The notes under the pieces were generated by a model that was not told the origin of the DNA, did not search any database, and worked only from the letters and a program-made list of their open reading frames with translations. Both the position numbers and the translations under genes were made by a program. From Phycisphaerae bacterium RAS2 (GTDB lineage Bacteria > Planctomycetota > Phycisphaerae > UBA1845 > UTPLA1), in NCBI GenBank assembly GCA_007753915.1, contig CP036352.1, positions 806,001 through 870,000 on the forward strand: DNA of 64,000 bases. The letters are read 5' to 3'. This document shows positions 43,762 to 52,886 of the stretch, one piece after another; position 1 is the stretch's first letter, and each line of letters opens with the position of its first letter.

Positions 43762-46032
43762 ATGAAGCTGAAGTTCACGTGGGTGGCGTGCCTGTTGGCG
43801 GCGATGGTGCTGGCGACGGCGGGGTGCCGCGAGCACATGCCGCATTCGGGCACGTGGCCGGCGACGGGCGACGAGATCAAGACGCATCCGAAGCCGCCGG
43901 AGGGCGGGTATTACTCGGATTGGGACCCGTATGCGGGCACGATCGAGCTGATCCCGGCTGAAGACGTCAACCCGGTGAAGACGCAGCACGTGCTGATCGC
44001 CACGGTGCGCGATAAGGACGGCAAGCCGCTGCCCAACCGCCGCGTGGAGTGGATCATCGCGGACGGCAGTGTCGGCGATATCGTCGAGGTGGACGAGAGC
44101 GGGTGGCGCGCGAGCCGCGGCATGAAGGTGAACAACAAGTTCGCCATTTCGCACACGAATAATTTCAATCACGTGCTCACGCGCGGCAACGACGACCCAT
44201 CCGACGACATCACGCTGGAGCCTGGCCAGACCTGGTGCGTGATCACGTCGCCGATCGAGGGCGACACGCACATCACGGCGTATGCTCCCGGCATTTTCAA
44301 CTGGGACAAGCATAAGGTCTTCGCGGTCAAGCATTGGTACGACGTGGCCTGGGAGTGGCCGCCGCCGGCGCAGAACCCGACGGGCACGCCTCACGACCTT
44401 GAGACGCGCGTCTATCGCATCAGCGACGGGACGCCGCTGGCAAACTACATCGTGAACTACAAGCTCGTGGATGGGCCTGCCGGTTCGTTCCAGCCGAGCG
44501 GCAACGAGACGGTGACAACGAAGACCGACGGCGCCGGCATCGCCCGGGCCGTGCTGACGCAGGTTCAGCCGCAGGAGGGCCTGAACAACATCCAGATCGA
44601 TATCATCCGCCCGGCCGACGAGAAGTGCTGCAAGCCGGCACGACACATCGCGACGGGCGGCACGACCAAGCAATGGATCGCGCCGAAGATCACGATCGAC
44701 AAGGACGCGCCGGAGTTCGCCAACCTCGGCGAGCAGTTCGTTTATAACGTCGTCGTGACGAATCCTTCGACGGCCGACGCGCTGGACGTTTCGGTTTCGG
44801 ATCCGCTGCCGTTGGGCGTCGAGTACGTCTCGGCGAACCCGCCGGCGGAGATTCGGGGCAACGTGCTGGTGTGGAACTTCGACAAACTCTCTGCGCGACG
44901 CAAGCGATCCCTGACGGTGAACGTGCGGGCGATCCACACGGGGCGGTACACAAACTGCGCCGAGGTGACGGCGTCGCAAGGTCTGTCGGCCCGCGATTGT
45001 GCGGACACGGAGATCATCGCGCCGCAGCTCGCGCTGGAGCTTCAATGCATCGGCGAAGCAATTACCTGCGACGTGCTGCCATATTCGGTGCGCGTGAGCA
45101 ATCCTGGCGACGCGCCGGCGACGAATGTTGTGGTGAACGCCCAGTTGCCGCCGGGTCTGCTGACCGAGACCGGCCGCTCGACCATGACGTTCGACGCGGG
45201 CACACTGGAAGCGGGCCAGTCGAAACGGGCGCATTTCAACGTGAAGGCGGCGACGCGCGGTAGCTACCCCGTGCGAGCGATTGCCACGGGCGAGGGCAAC
45301 CTCCGCGCCGAGGCAGCATGCACGACGGTGATTCGCCAGCCGGAATTGATGGTGACCAAGACCGGTCCGGAAAAGCGCTACCTGGGTCGACCGGCGACGT
45401 TTGAGATCACGGTGATGAACCGCGGCGACGCGCCGGCGCGCGACGTGATGCTGACTGATGTGTTGCCGCCGGGCATGGTGCTGACGCAGGCATCGGACGG
45501 TCCGCGGCACAACGGCAGCGAACTGGTCTGGCGACTGGGCACGCTGAACCCCGACGCGTCGAAGACGGTGACCGTGACGGTTCAGTGCAACGAGAGCGGT
45601 GTGTTCCGGAACGACACGGTCGCGCGGGCGTACTGCACCGAAGCCAAGGCATCTGCAACGACGGATGTCGAGGGCATCGCAGCCGTGCTGCTGGAAGTCA
45701 TCGACAAGGACGACCCGATCGAGGTCGGCCAGAACGAGACGTATGAGATCGTCGTGACGAACCAGGGTTCGGCCGACGCAACGAATGTCGTCATCAACTG
45801 CTACCTGCCGACGCAGCAGGAGTTCGTGGCGGCGCACGGCCCGACCGAGGCGACGAACAAGGGCCCGCAGGTCAGCTTTGCTCCCGCGGCGTCGTTGCCG
45901 CCGGGCGGCAAGCTGGTCTATCGCGTGACCGTCAAGGGCAAGGGAACGGGCGACGTTCGCTTCCGCACGACGATGACGAGCGACCAGACGACGTCACCGG
46001 TTGAGGAAACCGAGAGCACGCACATTTATTGA
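43762..46032 (+). CDS. DUF11-repeat surface lipoprotein
   Basis: 756 aa. The signal peptide MKLKFTWVACLLAAMVLA ends in lipobox ATAGC (C22); GGAG lies about 6 bases before the ATG at 43762. An N-terminal Ig/invasin-like part (about 50-300) is followed by four DUF11 domains of about 110 residues, beginning near KITIDKDAPEFANLG, PQLALELQCIGEAITC, PELMVTKTGPEKRYLG and LLEVIDKDDPIEVGQ. The chain ends ESTHIY. DUF11 domains are beta-sandwiches of cell-wall and outer-envelope proteins, related to those in chlamydial OmcB. Some domains carry Cys pairs that could crosslink. The next gene is a paralogue with the same four-domain C-terminal half, so a local duplication is clear. Structural role inferred. 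Confidence 0.88.
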   Translation: MKLKFTWVACLLAAMVLATAGCREHMPHSGTWPATGDEIKTHPKPPEGGYYSDWDPYAGTIELIPAEDVNPVKTQHVLIATVRDKDGKPLPNRRVEWIIADGSVGDIVEVDESGWRASRGMKVNNKFAISHTNNFNHVLTRGNDDPSDDITLEPGQTWCVITSPIEGDTHITAYAPGIFNWDKHKVFAVKHWYDVAWEWPPPAQNPTGTPHDLETRVYRISDGTPLANYIVNYKLVDGPAGSFQPSGNETVTTKTDGAGIARAVLTQVQPQEGLNNIQIDIIRPADEKCCKPARHIATGGTTKQWIAPKITIDKDAPEFANLGEQFVYNVVVTNPSTADALDVSVSDPLPLGVEYVSANPPAEIRGNVLVWNFDKLSARRKRSLTVNVRAIHTGRYTNCAEVTASQGLSARDCADTEIIAPQLALELQCIGEAITCDVLPYSVRVSNPGDAPATNVVVNAQLPPGLLTETGRSTMTFDAGTLEAGQSKRAHFNVKAATRGSYPVRAIATGEGNLRAEAACTTVIRQPELMVTKTGPEKRYLGRPATFEITVMNRGDAPARDVMLTDVLPPGMVLTQASDGPRHNGSELVWRLGTLNPDASKTVTVTVQCNESGVFRNDTVARAYCTEAKASATTDVEGIAAVLLEVIDKDDPIEVGQNETYEIVVTNQGSADATNVVINCYLPTQQEFVAAHGPTEATNKGPQVSFAPAASLPPGGKLVYRVTVKGKGTGDVRFRTTMTSDQTTSPVEETESTHIY

Positions 46033-46099
46033 AGCGCCCAAACGCGGAGACGCGACGGCGGCAGAGCGAATTGGCGAGAGGACGCAAGGATCACTTAGC

Positions 46100-46117
46100 C
46101 GGCGAGCTTGCTCGCCG
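46100..46117. repeat. Short palindromic hairpin between DUF11 genes
   Basis: CGGCGAGC (46100-46107) and GCTCGCCG (46110-46117) form an 8-bp stem with a 2-base gap, inside the 156-base gap between the two DUF11 genes. It lacks a T-run, so it may tune the level of the downstream gene or stabilise the upstream mRNA rather than terminate. Confidence 0.5.
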
Positions 46118-46188
46118 TGAAAAAGCGCGATGAATCGCCGGGACGCCGGGCGGTGGGAAGCGGCGACGAGTCTGCAAGGAGTTTGAGC

Positions 46189-48273
46189 ATGAAGCGGCAA
46201 CGGATAGCCGAGCTGATTCTGGGGCTGATGGGCGGAACGATGATCGTGTCGGCGGCCTACGTGATCGCCTCGGGCGGCATCAAGGTTCCGAGCACAGGTG
46301 GCTTCTTCCGAACGCCGGAGCGCCCCGCTTCGGACGCGACGGACACATGGAACGGCGAAGCGATGACGGAGTCGCTGACGACCCCCGAAACAATGGCCGC
46401 GAAGCCGTCGCACGAGCAGGTTCTGGCGTCATCGGTTCAGCCTGCCATCGCACAGAAGCGTTCGAGAATCATTCCCGCCGGGTATCGGAACGATGCCGAC
46501 CCGGACGAGGAAATGGAGCCGATGCCCGAGCCGGCACCGGCAAATGATCGCACCAGCAACCCGCCGCGTGTGGATCGAACGTATCAAGGCACGCCGCACA
46601 ACCCCCGCACCGAAATTGAGAAGCGCCGCGCCGCCAAGGCGCGTGTCGCCGAGCGCGAAGACGGGCACATGCAGCCGCGCCGTGCCGCGGACGACGAGAT
46701 GATGACCATTCGATCATCGTCGTCGACGCCGGAGGCACACATGCGCAGCAGCGGCTCCTCGCAGGACGAGCGCCCGCGAACAACGCTGGCCCACTCCGCG
46801 CCGAAGCCGACACACGTTGAGAGTCCTGCGCCCAAGGCTTCGCCCGCGTCGCGCATGCCGTCGAAGTCGGCCGGCGTGAAGGAAACCTACGGCACGACGA
46901 AGCAGTTCTTCCCGCCGGGCAACAGCGCCGCGGCAGCCGTGATCCTGGAGCGCGTGACGCCGTCGGAAGTGCGACTTGGCAACGGCATGACGTATGAACT
47001 GAAGGTGACGAACACGACCGGCTGCGGGCTGATCGACGTGATGCTCTACGAGCACCCGCCCGAGGGCATGGAAGTCCGCTCGACCGAGCCGAAAGTCGAC
47101 AAGGTTGAATATGGCTTCTCGTGGGCGATCGGCACGCTGGCCGCGCGCGAGACGAAGACGCTGGTCGTCACGGGCACGGCGAAGCAGGTCGGCGATCTGC
47201 GAGGCTGTGCGACGGTGACGTTCAACACGTCGATCTGCTCGGCGACTCGCGTCGTTGAGCCGTCGCTGCAACTGGTCAAGACCGCGCCGGATATGGTCAT
47301 GCTGTGCGACACGATTCCTGTCAAACTGCGCGTGAGCAACACGGGCAGCGGCGCGGCGAAAAACGTGCGCATCACCGATACGCTGCCCGACGGCTGGATG
47401 ACGATCGACGGTCAGCGCAGTCTGACGTACGCGGTCGGCGATCTGGCGGCGGGCGAATCGCGCGAGTACGCGGCGACGCTCAAGTCGTCGTCGATCGGCG
47501 ACTTCACGAATCAGGCGACGGCCACGGAGGACGGCGGGCTGAATGCCGAGGCGTCCACGAAGACGGTTGTTGTCAAGCCGGAGCTCGAAATCACCAAGAC
47601 CGGCCCCGGTACGCGGTACATCGGCCGGCCGGCGAAGTACGAGATCACCGTCGCCAATCGCGGCAACGCGACGGCGGCGGACACGGTGCTGACCGACGAG
47701 GTCCCCGGGGGCACGCAGTTTGTCGAGTCGACCGACGGCGGCATGCTGAAGGGCGGGCGCGTGGTCTGGCGTCTGGGCGATCTGAACCCCGGCGAGAGCA
47801 AGAGCGTGACGGTGACGCTGAAGCCGACCGAGAAGGGCACGTACACGAATACGGTTGAGGCGAAGAGCTACTGTGCCGAAGCGGTGGCATCTGCGACGAC
47901 GAAGGCTGAAGGCGTGCCGGCGATGCTGCTGGAAGTCGTGGACCTGGAAGACCCGATCGAGGTGGATGCCGAAACGACGTATGAAATCTACGCGACGAAC
48001 CAGGGCACGGCCGAGGGCACGAACGTGGTCATCAACGTGACGCTGCCGCCGGAGCTGGAATTCATCAGCGCGAGCGGCCCGGTCAATCACACGGTCGGCG
48101 GGCAGGAGATTCGCTTCGCGCCGCTGCCGCGGCTCGCTGAGAAGGGCCAGGCGGTTTACCGCATCAAGGTGCGCGGCCTGGACAGCGGCGATGTGCGCTT
48201 CCGCTGCAACATGACCAGCGACCAGTTGCAGACGCCGGTCGAAGAGAGCGAGAGCACGCACATCTATAAGTGA
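46189..48273 (+). CDS. DUF11-repeat envelope protein with N-terminal anchor and long linker
   Basis: 694 aa, paralogue of the preceding gene. AAGGAG sits 7 bases before the ATG at 46189. A membrane segment (about 8-29, LILGLMGGTMIVSAAYVIA) lacks a lipobox, so it is either a cleaved signal or an anchor. About 200 residues of Pro/Ser/Arg/Glu-rich, probably disordered linker follow (about 35-240). Four DUF11 domains begin near AAVILERVTPSEVRLG, PSLQLVKTAPDMVMLC, PELEITKTGPGTRYIG and LLEVVDLEDPIEVDA, matching the four domains of the first protein in order. It ends ESTHIYK. The linker is long enough to reach across the periplasm; that idea is inference. Confidence 0.87.
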   Translation: MKRQRIAELILGLMGGTMIVSAAYVIASGGIKVPSTGGFFRTPERPASDATDTWNGEAMTESLTTPETMAAKPSHEQVLASSVQPAIAQKRSRIIPAGYRNDADPDEEMEPMPEPAPANDRTSNPPRVDRTYQGTPHNPRTEIEKRRAAKARVAEREDGHMQPRRAADDEMMTIRSSSSTPEAHMRSSGSSQDERPRTTLAHSAPKPTHVESPAPKASPASRMPSKSAGVKETYGTTKQFFPPGNSAAAAVILERVTPSEVRLGNGMTYELKVTNTTGCGLIDVMLYEHPPEGMEVRSTEPKVDKVEYGFSWAIGTLAARETKTLVVTGTAKQVGDLRGCATVTFNTSICSATRVVEPSLQLVKTAPDMVMLCDTIPVKLRVSNTGSGAAKNVRITDTLPDGWMTIDGQRSLTYAVGDLAAGESREYAATLKSSSIGDFTNQATATEDGGLNAEASTKTVVVKPELEITKTGPGTRYIGRPAKYEITVANRGNATAADTVLTDEVPGGTQFVESTDGGMLKGGRVVWRLGDLNPGESKSVTVTLKPTEKGTYTNTVEAKSYCAEAVASATTKAEGVPAMLLEVVDLEDPIEVDAETTYEIYATNQGTAEGTNVVINVTLPPELEFISASGPVNHTVGGQEIRFAPLPRLAEKGQAVYRIKVRGLDSGDVRFRCNMTSDQLQTPVEESESTHIYK

Positions 48274-48344
48274 TGCGTGATTGCGTTCGCGTTGCTGCGA
48301 AGCGGCGTAGATTCAAATCAACATCCGGGTTTACGTTTCAAACC

Positions 48345-48372
48345 AAAGCCCCAGGCAATTGCCTGGGGCTTT
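48345..48372. terminator. Bidirectional terminator between convergent genes
   Basis: A perfect 14-bp inverted repeat with no extra spacer (48345-48358 and 48359-48372), with A/T at both ends. It lies between the stops of the second DUF11 gene (48273) and the oxidoreductase gene (48468), so it can serve both. Its arms match the terminator at 21840-21870. Confidence 0.85.
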
Positions 48373-48467
48373 TCATTTAAGCACTGCTTTAGGACCGGGC
48401 TGTTTCGCGTGGATCCGATCTCGAATGTTTCGTTGCCACGCTTCCGCGACGCCGTGACGTCACGACA

Positions 48468-49478
48468 TTACGGCGTCACGACGATCTTGCCGAACACGTC
48501 GCCGCTTTCCATCTGGGCGTGTGCTTGGGCCAGCTCCGCGAGCGACCAGACCTTTGAGATGATCGGTCGCACGAGGTGGCGGTGCGCCAGGCTCCACGCC
48601 CCGGCGATCTGGGCCTCGTCGGAGTAAAACTCCACGATGCCGCGAATGGTCACTTCGCGGAAGAGCAGCTTTGCCGCTTCGATTCGACCCATTTGGCCGC
48701 CGACCATGCCGAGCACGATCCAGCGGCCGCGCAGGGCCATGCACTCCATCGTGGACTCGGCCGTCTCGCCCCAGACGGGATCAAAGACAACGTCTACGCC
48801 TCGCCCGCCGGTGAGATCGCGCACGGTTTTTGCGACATTTTGCGATTTGTAATTGATCGTGTGATCGGCCTTGAGCAGCTCGCGCGCTTTGGCGCATTTT
48901 TCATCGCTGCCGGCGGTGGTGATGACGGTCGCGCCGGCGGCCTTGGCGACCTGGATGGCGGCTGTGCCCGCACCGCTGCCGCCTGCGTGAACGAGGACCG
49001 TCTCACCGGGCTTGAGCGCTGCCTGCAAGATGAGGCCGTACCAGGCCGTGAGATAGACGCATCCGAATGCCGCGGATTCTTCCCACGAGTAGTTCGCGGG
49101 TTTGGGGGCGAGACAATGCGCGGGAACACAGACACATTCCGCGAAGCCGCCGGGCCGCGCGATGCCGAGAATGTCGAGGCGGCCGCGCGCCGCGGGTCCG
49201 GTGACACGCGCGTTGACGACGCTTTGCTCGCCGACTCGCTTGGGGTCGACGCCGGGGCCGACCGCGGCCACTTCGCCAGCGAAGTCAAAACCGCCGATGT
49301 GCGGCATTGTGAACCCGGGCATGGACGTCGCGCCGCTGCGGAGAAACACGTCGAGCCGGTTCAACGCGGCAGCGCGGACTTTGAGCAGGACCTCGCCGGC
49401 CTGCGGCACGGGGTCGGGCACGTCTTCGTAGCGGATGACTTCGGGCTTGCCGGTCTGGTGATAGCGAGCGGCTTTCAT
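48468..49478 (-). CDS. Zinc-binding dehydrogenase-like quinone oxidoreductase (MDR family)
   Basis: 336 aa. A GroES-like domain (VPDPVPQAGEVLLKVRAAALN, HIGGFDFAGEVAAVG) is followed by a Rossmann domain with VLVHAGGSGAGTAAIQVAKAAGA, the NAD(P)-binding motif. FGKIVVTP is the usual family end. The structural-zinc cysteines are missing, placing it with zinc-free quinone oxidoreductase or enoyl reductase types. The start MKAARYHQTGKPEV at 49478 fits the family. No operon partner is evident. Confidence 0.93.
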   Translation of the reverse strand: MKAARYHQTGKPEVIRYEDVPDPVPQAGEVLLKVRAAALNRLDVFLRSGATSMPGFTMPHIGGFDFAGEVAAVGPGVDPKRVGEQSVVNARVTGPAARGRLDILGIARPGGFAECVCVPAHCLAPKPANYSWEESAAFGCVYLTAWYGLILQAALKPGETVLVHAGGSGAGTAAIQVAKAAGATVITTAGSDEKCAKARELLKADHTINYKSQNVAKTVRDLTGGRGVDVVFDPVWGETAESTMECMALRGRWIVLGMVGGQMGRIEAAKLLFREVTIRGIVEFYSDEAQIAGAWSLAHRHLVRPIISKVWSLAELAQAHAQMESGDVFGKIVVTP

Positions 49479-49556
49479 GGGGGACGGTTTCTCCGTGGTT
49501 CGGCGTATTGTGAGGCAATCGGATGAGCGCGACAAGGCAAAGACTTAGTGATAAGT

Positions 49557-49681
49557 GCGAATAGCGAATGGCGAAAGGGGCCGGTCGCGCAAGCGATCGA
49601 ATGATTGAGCTGGTTCCTCGATTGCCTGCGCAATAGGCACTTTGGAGACAACTGACTTCGCTATTCGCTATTCGCCATTCG
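49557..49681. repeat. Facing tandem heptamer (GCGAATR) repeats
   Basis: GCGAATA-GCGAATG-GCGAAA lies at 49557-49576 on the + strand. A longer copy in the opposite direction (ATGGCGAATAGCGAATAGCG on the − strand) lies at 49657-49681, overlapping the stop codon of the next gene. A third partial copy is at 56500-56516. The two arms here are about 80 bases apart and could fold together over an 11-base core. Confidence 0.6.
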
Positions 49682-52000
49682 ACCTTCACCGCGCCGGCCA
49701 ACAACGACGAGCAAGAGTCCCACGAGAAACGCTGCGAGGAACGTTGCGGCGCGGGCGTCGAACACAATCTCGCCTGCCGGCGGGACCTCGACCAACCCAA
49801 GCCATGCTGCGAGGCGCGCGCCTTCGGGCCGCGCGGCGAGCAACGCCAATCCATTGTTGGCGGTGTGAACGAGCATGGCGGGGAAGATGCTGCCGGAATA
49901 CAGGCACACAAGTGAAAGAACAAACCCCAATGTGGCGGTCAACGGAATTTTCTCGGCGTAGATGTGGAACAGCCCGAACGCAAGGCCGACCACCATCGCG
50001 ACGGCGACCGGCCGGGCGCGATCCTTCAGCCCGCCGAGCAGAAAGCCGCGAAACAGAATCTCCTCGCAGACGGCCGGCACCAGCGCGAATGCAACCAAGA
50101 TCGCCGTTAGCGATCCATCAAGCATGAGTTCGGCCTGCTTGCGGAACATTTCGCCGCCAGGTCGCAGACCGGGGACGGCCCAGCCCTGAATCTGCTGCAG
50201 CAATTGACCAACGGGGACGATGGACGCGGCGATGAGCAGCGCGCCAAGCGTCGGCAGCAGCGCCGGCGCGCGGAGCGAAAACGTCTCGCGCAAGTCAAGC
50301 TTGGCGTAAGCGGCGAGCAGGAGCGGCGGCGCCGCGAGGATCAAAAGCTGGCCCAACGCGACGGCGTTTCGGAGCCTGTCGGCCGTACTGTCAACTGTGA
50401 TCGATGCGGATTGCCAATAGAAGTAGACGGGGAACGCGAGGGCGACCGTGAGCAAAGCCATGGCGGGGCCGGGCCGCGGGCGAGGCACGATGAATCGACG
50501 GCGCAGCAGCGTCTTGTATCCGGCGACATCGGAGAAAAGCACGGCTTCGTGCCCGTAGAGTTTCGCGGCAGCGGCGACGGCGGCGGCGGCGTAGAAACTC
50601 GTGGACAGCAGACAGATCGTGGCGGCCGAGCCGTTTGCCTGGCCGAGAAAGAGGTCGCGAATCAGCACGACGACGTTCGCGACGGGGACGACGAGCAGCG
50701 CGCCTTCGAGCTTGAGCGTCGGCATGTAGCTGACGACCATCGCGGGGATGATCGCGGCCATCATGACGGGCATCATGTAATTCTGGGCTTCCTTGAACGT
50801 GCGCGCGAAGCTGCACGTCGCCAGCATGACGGCGCTGAAGAGCACGGCGAAGGGAACCATCGCCAGCATGACGAGCGGGGCCGCGAGGACGAGAAAGCTG
50901 GATTGCTGCTTTGCCTCGGCTTCGAGCCGTGCGCGAAGCGCGAAATAGTCAGCCTGGCGTGGCGCGGCGGAAGCGTGCTGCGTCGTTACGGCTGTGTCCG
51001 GCACTTCATTGGTTCCGCCGGAAACGACCGGCGATGTCGTGGCCGGTGCGGCGCGGCGGGATTTCAGGTCGAGCAGTTGCTCCAGCCCGGCGAAGTGAAT
51101 CACGGCCGACATGGACGCGAGGTTGAGCGCCGTGCTGACCATGGCGATGGTGACGATGACGCCGAACTTGCCGGCGACGATCTGCCCGACGGGAACGGGC
51201 GAGGCCGCGAGTGTTTCGAGCGTGCCGCGTTCGCGTTCGCCCGCGGTGAGATCGATGGCGGGGTACATCGCGCCGGTGACGGACATGATGACGAGCAGGA
51301 AGGGGACGACCATCGCGAGGATCTTCGCGAATCGTTGTTGGGGGCTGGCGGTGGAAACGGCTGCGGCGGTGAACGGCTGCAACAGGTGATCGCTGCCGGC
51401 CGCGCGCGTGACGCGGGCCTGAATCACGCGCTGGGCCTCGCGATCGAGGACGCGCGAGAGGTAGTTGAAGACGAACTCGCTTCGGGGGTCGCTTTCGTTG
51501 TAGATGAATTGAGTCGCGCGATTGGTTTCGTCGGCCCAATGGGCCGCGTCGGGCGGAGGTTCGACGATCATCCCCAGTTGATGCGATTGCCGCGTGACGA
51601 GATTCCAGAGCGATTGATCGCCGGCGACGGTGATTTCGAACTGCTTGGCAGTCAGCGTTGTGGAGAGGCCTGCGTCGGGCGGGGCGTCCGTGGGCGTTAT
51701 TGGCGGCTCCGCGGAGGCGGGAGACTTCTTATCGAGGTGGCCGGCATCGCCTTCCGCATCGTCGCGACGAAGGACTTCGAGCAGCCATGCGCGGTGCGCC
51801 TCGTCCGGCACGGCGACGGTGTATTGCTCGACCTGACGCCGACCGGCCTCCATGCGCAGCGCCTGCACCATCACGAGCATGAGAATGGGATACAGGACAA
51901 TCGGCACGACGATCATCGCCAGCAGCGTGCGACGATCGCGCAGCGTATCGAGCAGCTCCTTGCGAAAGACAACCCAGACGCGGCGAAAGCGAGACGGCAT
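49661..52000 (-). CDS. ABC-2 permease fused to CPBP intramembrane protease
   Basis: 779 aa. The N-terminal half is an ABC-2/NatB-type exporter permease: FRKELLDTLRDRRTLLAM, a large extracytoplasmic loop (about 50-215) and the GERERGTLETLAASPVP motif. The second half is a CPBP (CAAX-like) protease: CEEILFRGFL (motif 1, near residue 645), FGLFHIYAEKI (motif 2) and VHTANNGLALL (motif 3). All expected catalytic residues are present. This fusion is known in planctomycetes. The last residues RMANSE are encoded by the heptamer repeat at 49657-49681, suggesting the repeat entered the gene end. It pairs with the ATPase gene ending at 52007, 6 bases upstream. Substrate unknown; sodium or peptide export is only a family-based guess. 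Confidence 0.92.
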   Translation of the reverse strand: MPSRFRRVWVVFRKELLDTLRDRRTLLAMIVVPIVLYPILMLVMVQALRMEAGRRQVEQYTVAVPDEAHRAWLLEVLRRDDAEGDAGHLDKKSPASAEPPITPTDAPPDAGLSTTLTAKQFEITVAGDQSLWNLVTRQSHQLGMIVEPPPDAAHWADETNRATQFIYNESDPRSEFVFNYLSRVLDREAQRVIQARVTRAAGSDHLLQPFTAAAVSTASPQQRFAKILAMVVPFLLVIMSVTGAMYPAIDLTAGERERGTLETLAASPVPVGQIVAGKFGVIVTIAMVSTALNLASMSAVIHFAGLEQLLDLKSRRAAPATTSPVVSGGTNEVPDTAVTTQHASAAPRQADYFALRARLEAEAKQQSSFLVLAAPLVMLAMVPFAVLFSAVMLATCSFARTFKEAQNYMMPVMMAAIIPAMVVSYMPTLKLEGALLVVPVANVVVLIRDLFLGQANGSAATICLLSTSFYAAAAVAAAAKLYGHEAVLFSDVAGYKTLLRRRFIVPRPRPGPAMALLTVALAFPVYFYWQSASITVDSTADRLRNAVALGQLLILAAPPLLLAAYAKLDLRETFSLRAPALLPTLGALLIAASIVPVGQLLQQIQGWAVPGLRPGGEMFRKQAELMLDGSLTAILVAFALVPAVCEEILFRGFLLGGLKDRARPVAVAMVVGLAFGLFHIYAEKIPLTATLGFVLSLVCLYSGSIFPAMLVHTANNGLALLAARPEGARLAAWLGLVEVPPAGEIVFDARAATFLAAFLVGLLLVVVGRRGEGRMANSE

Positions 52001-52006
52001 GGCGAT

Positions 52007-52795
<789 letters not shown>

Positions 52796-52886
52796 GTCGC
52801 TACTGTACGCGGGCGTTCAAGTCGTGCAATGTCGCCGTCTGCGGACCGGCGGGATGTCGCTTCGTCACGACGGTATCATGGGGGCC

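Noticed and set aside
43477-45837. 786-codon open frame on the − strand opposite the first DUF11 gene
   Set aside because: Arg/His-rich shadow; the + strand gene has a lipobox and clear domains.
46714-48261. 515-codon open frame on the − strand opposite the second DUF11 gene
   Set aside because: Arg-rich antisense shadow without domains.
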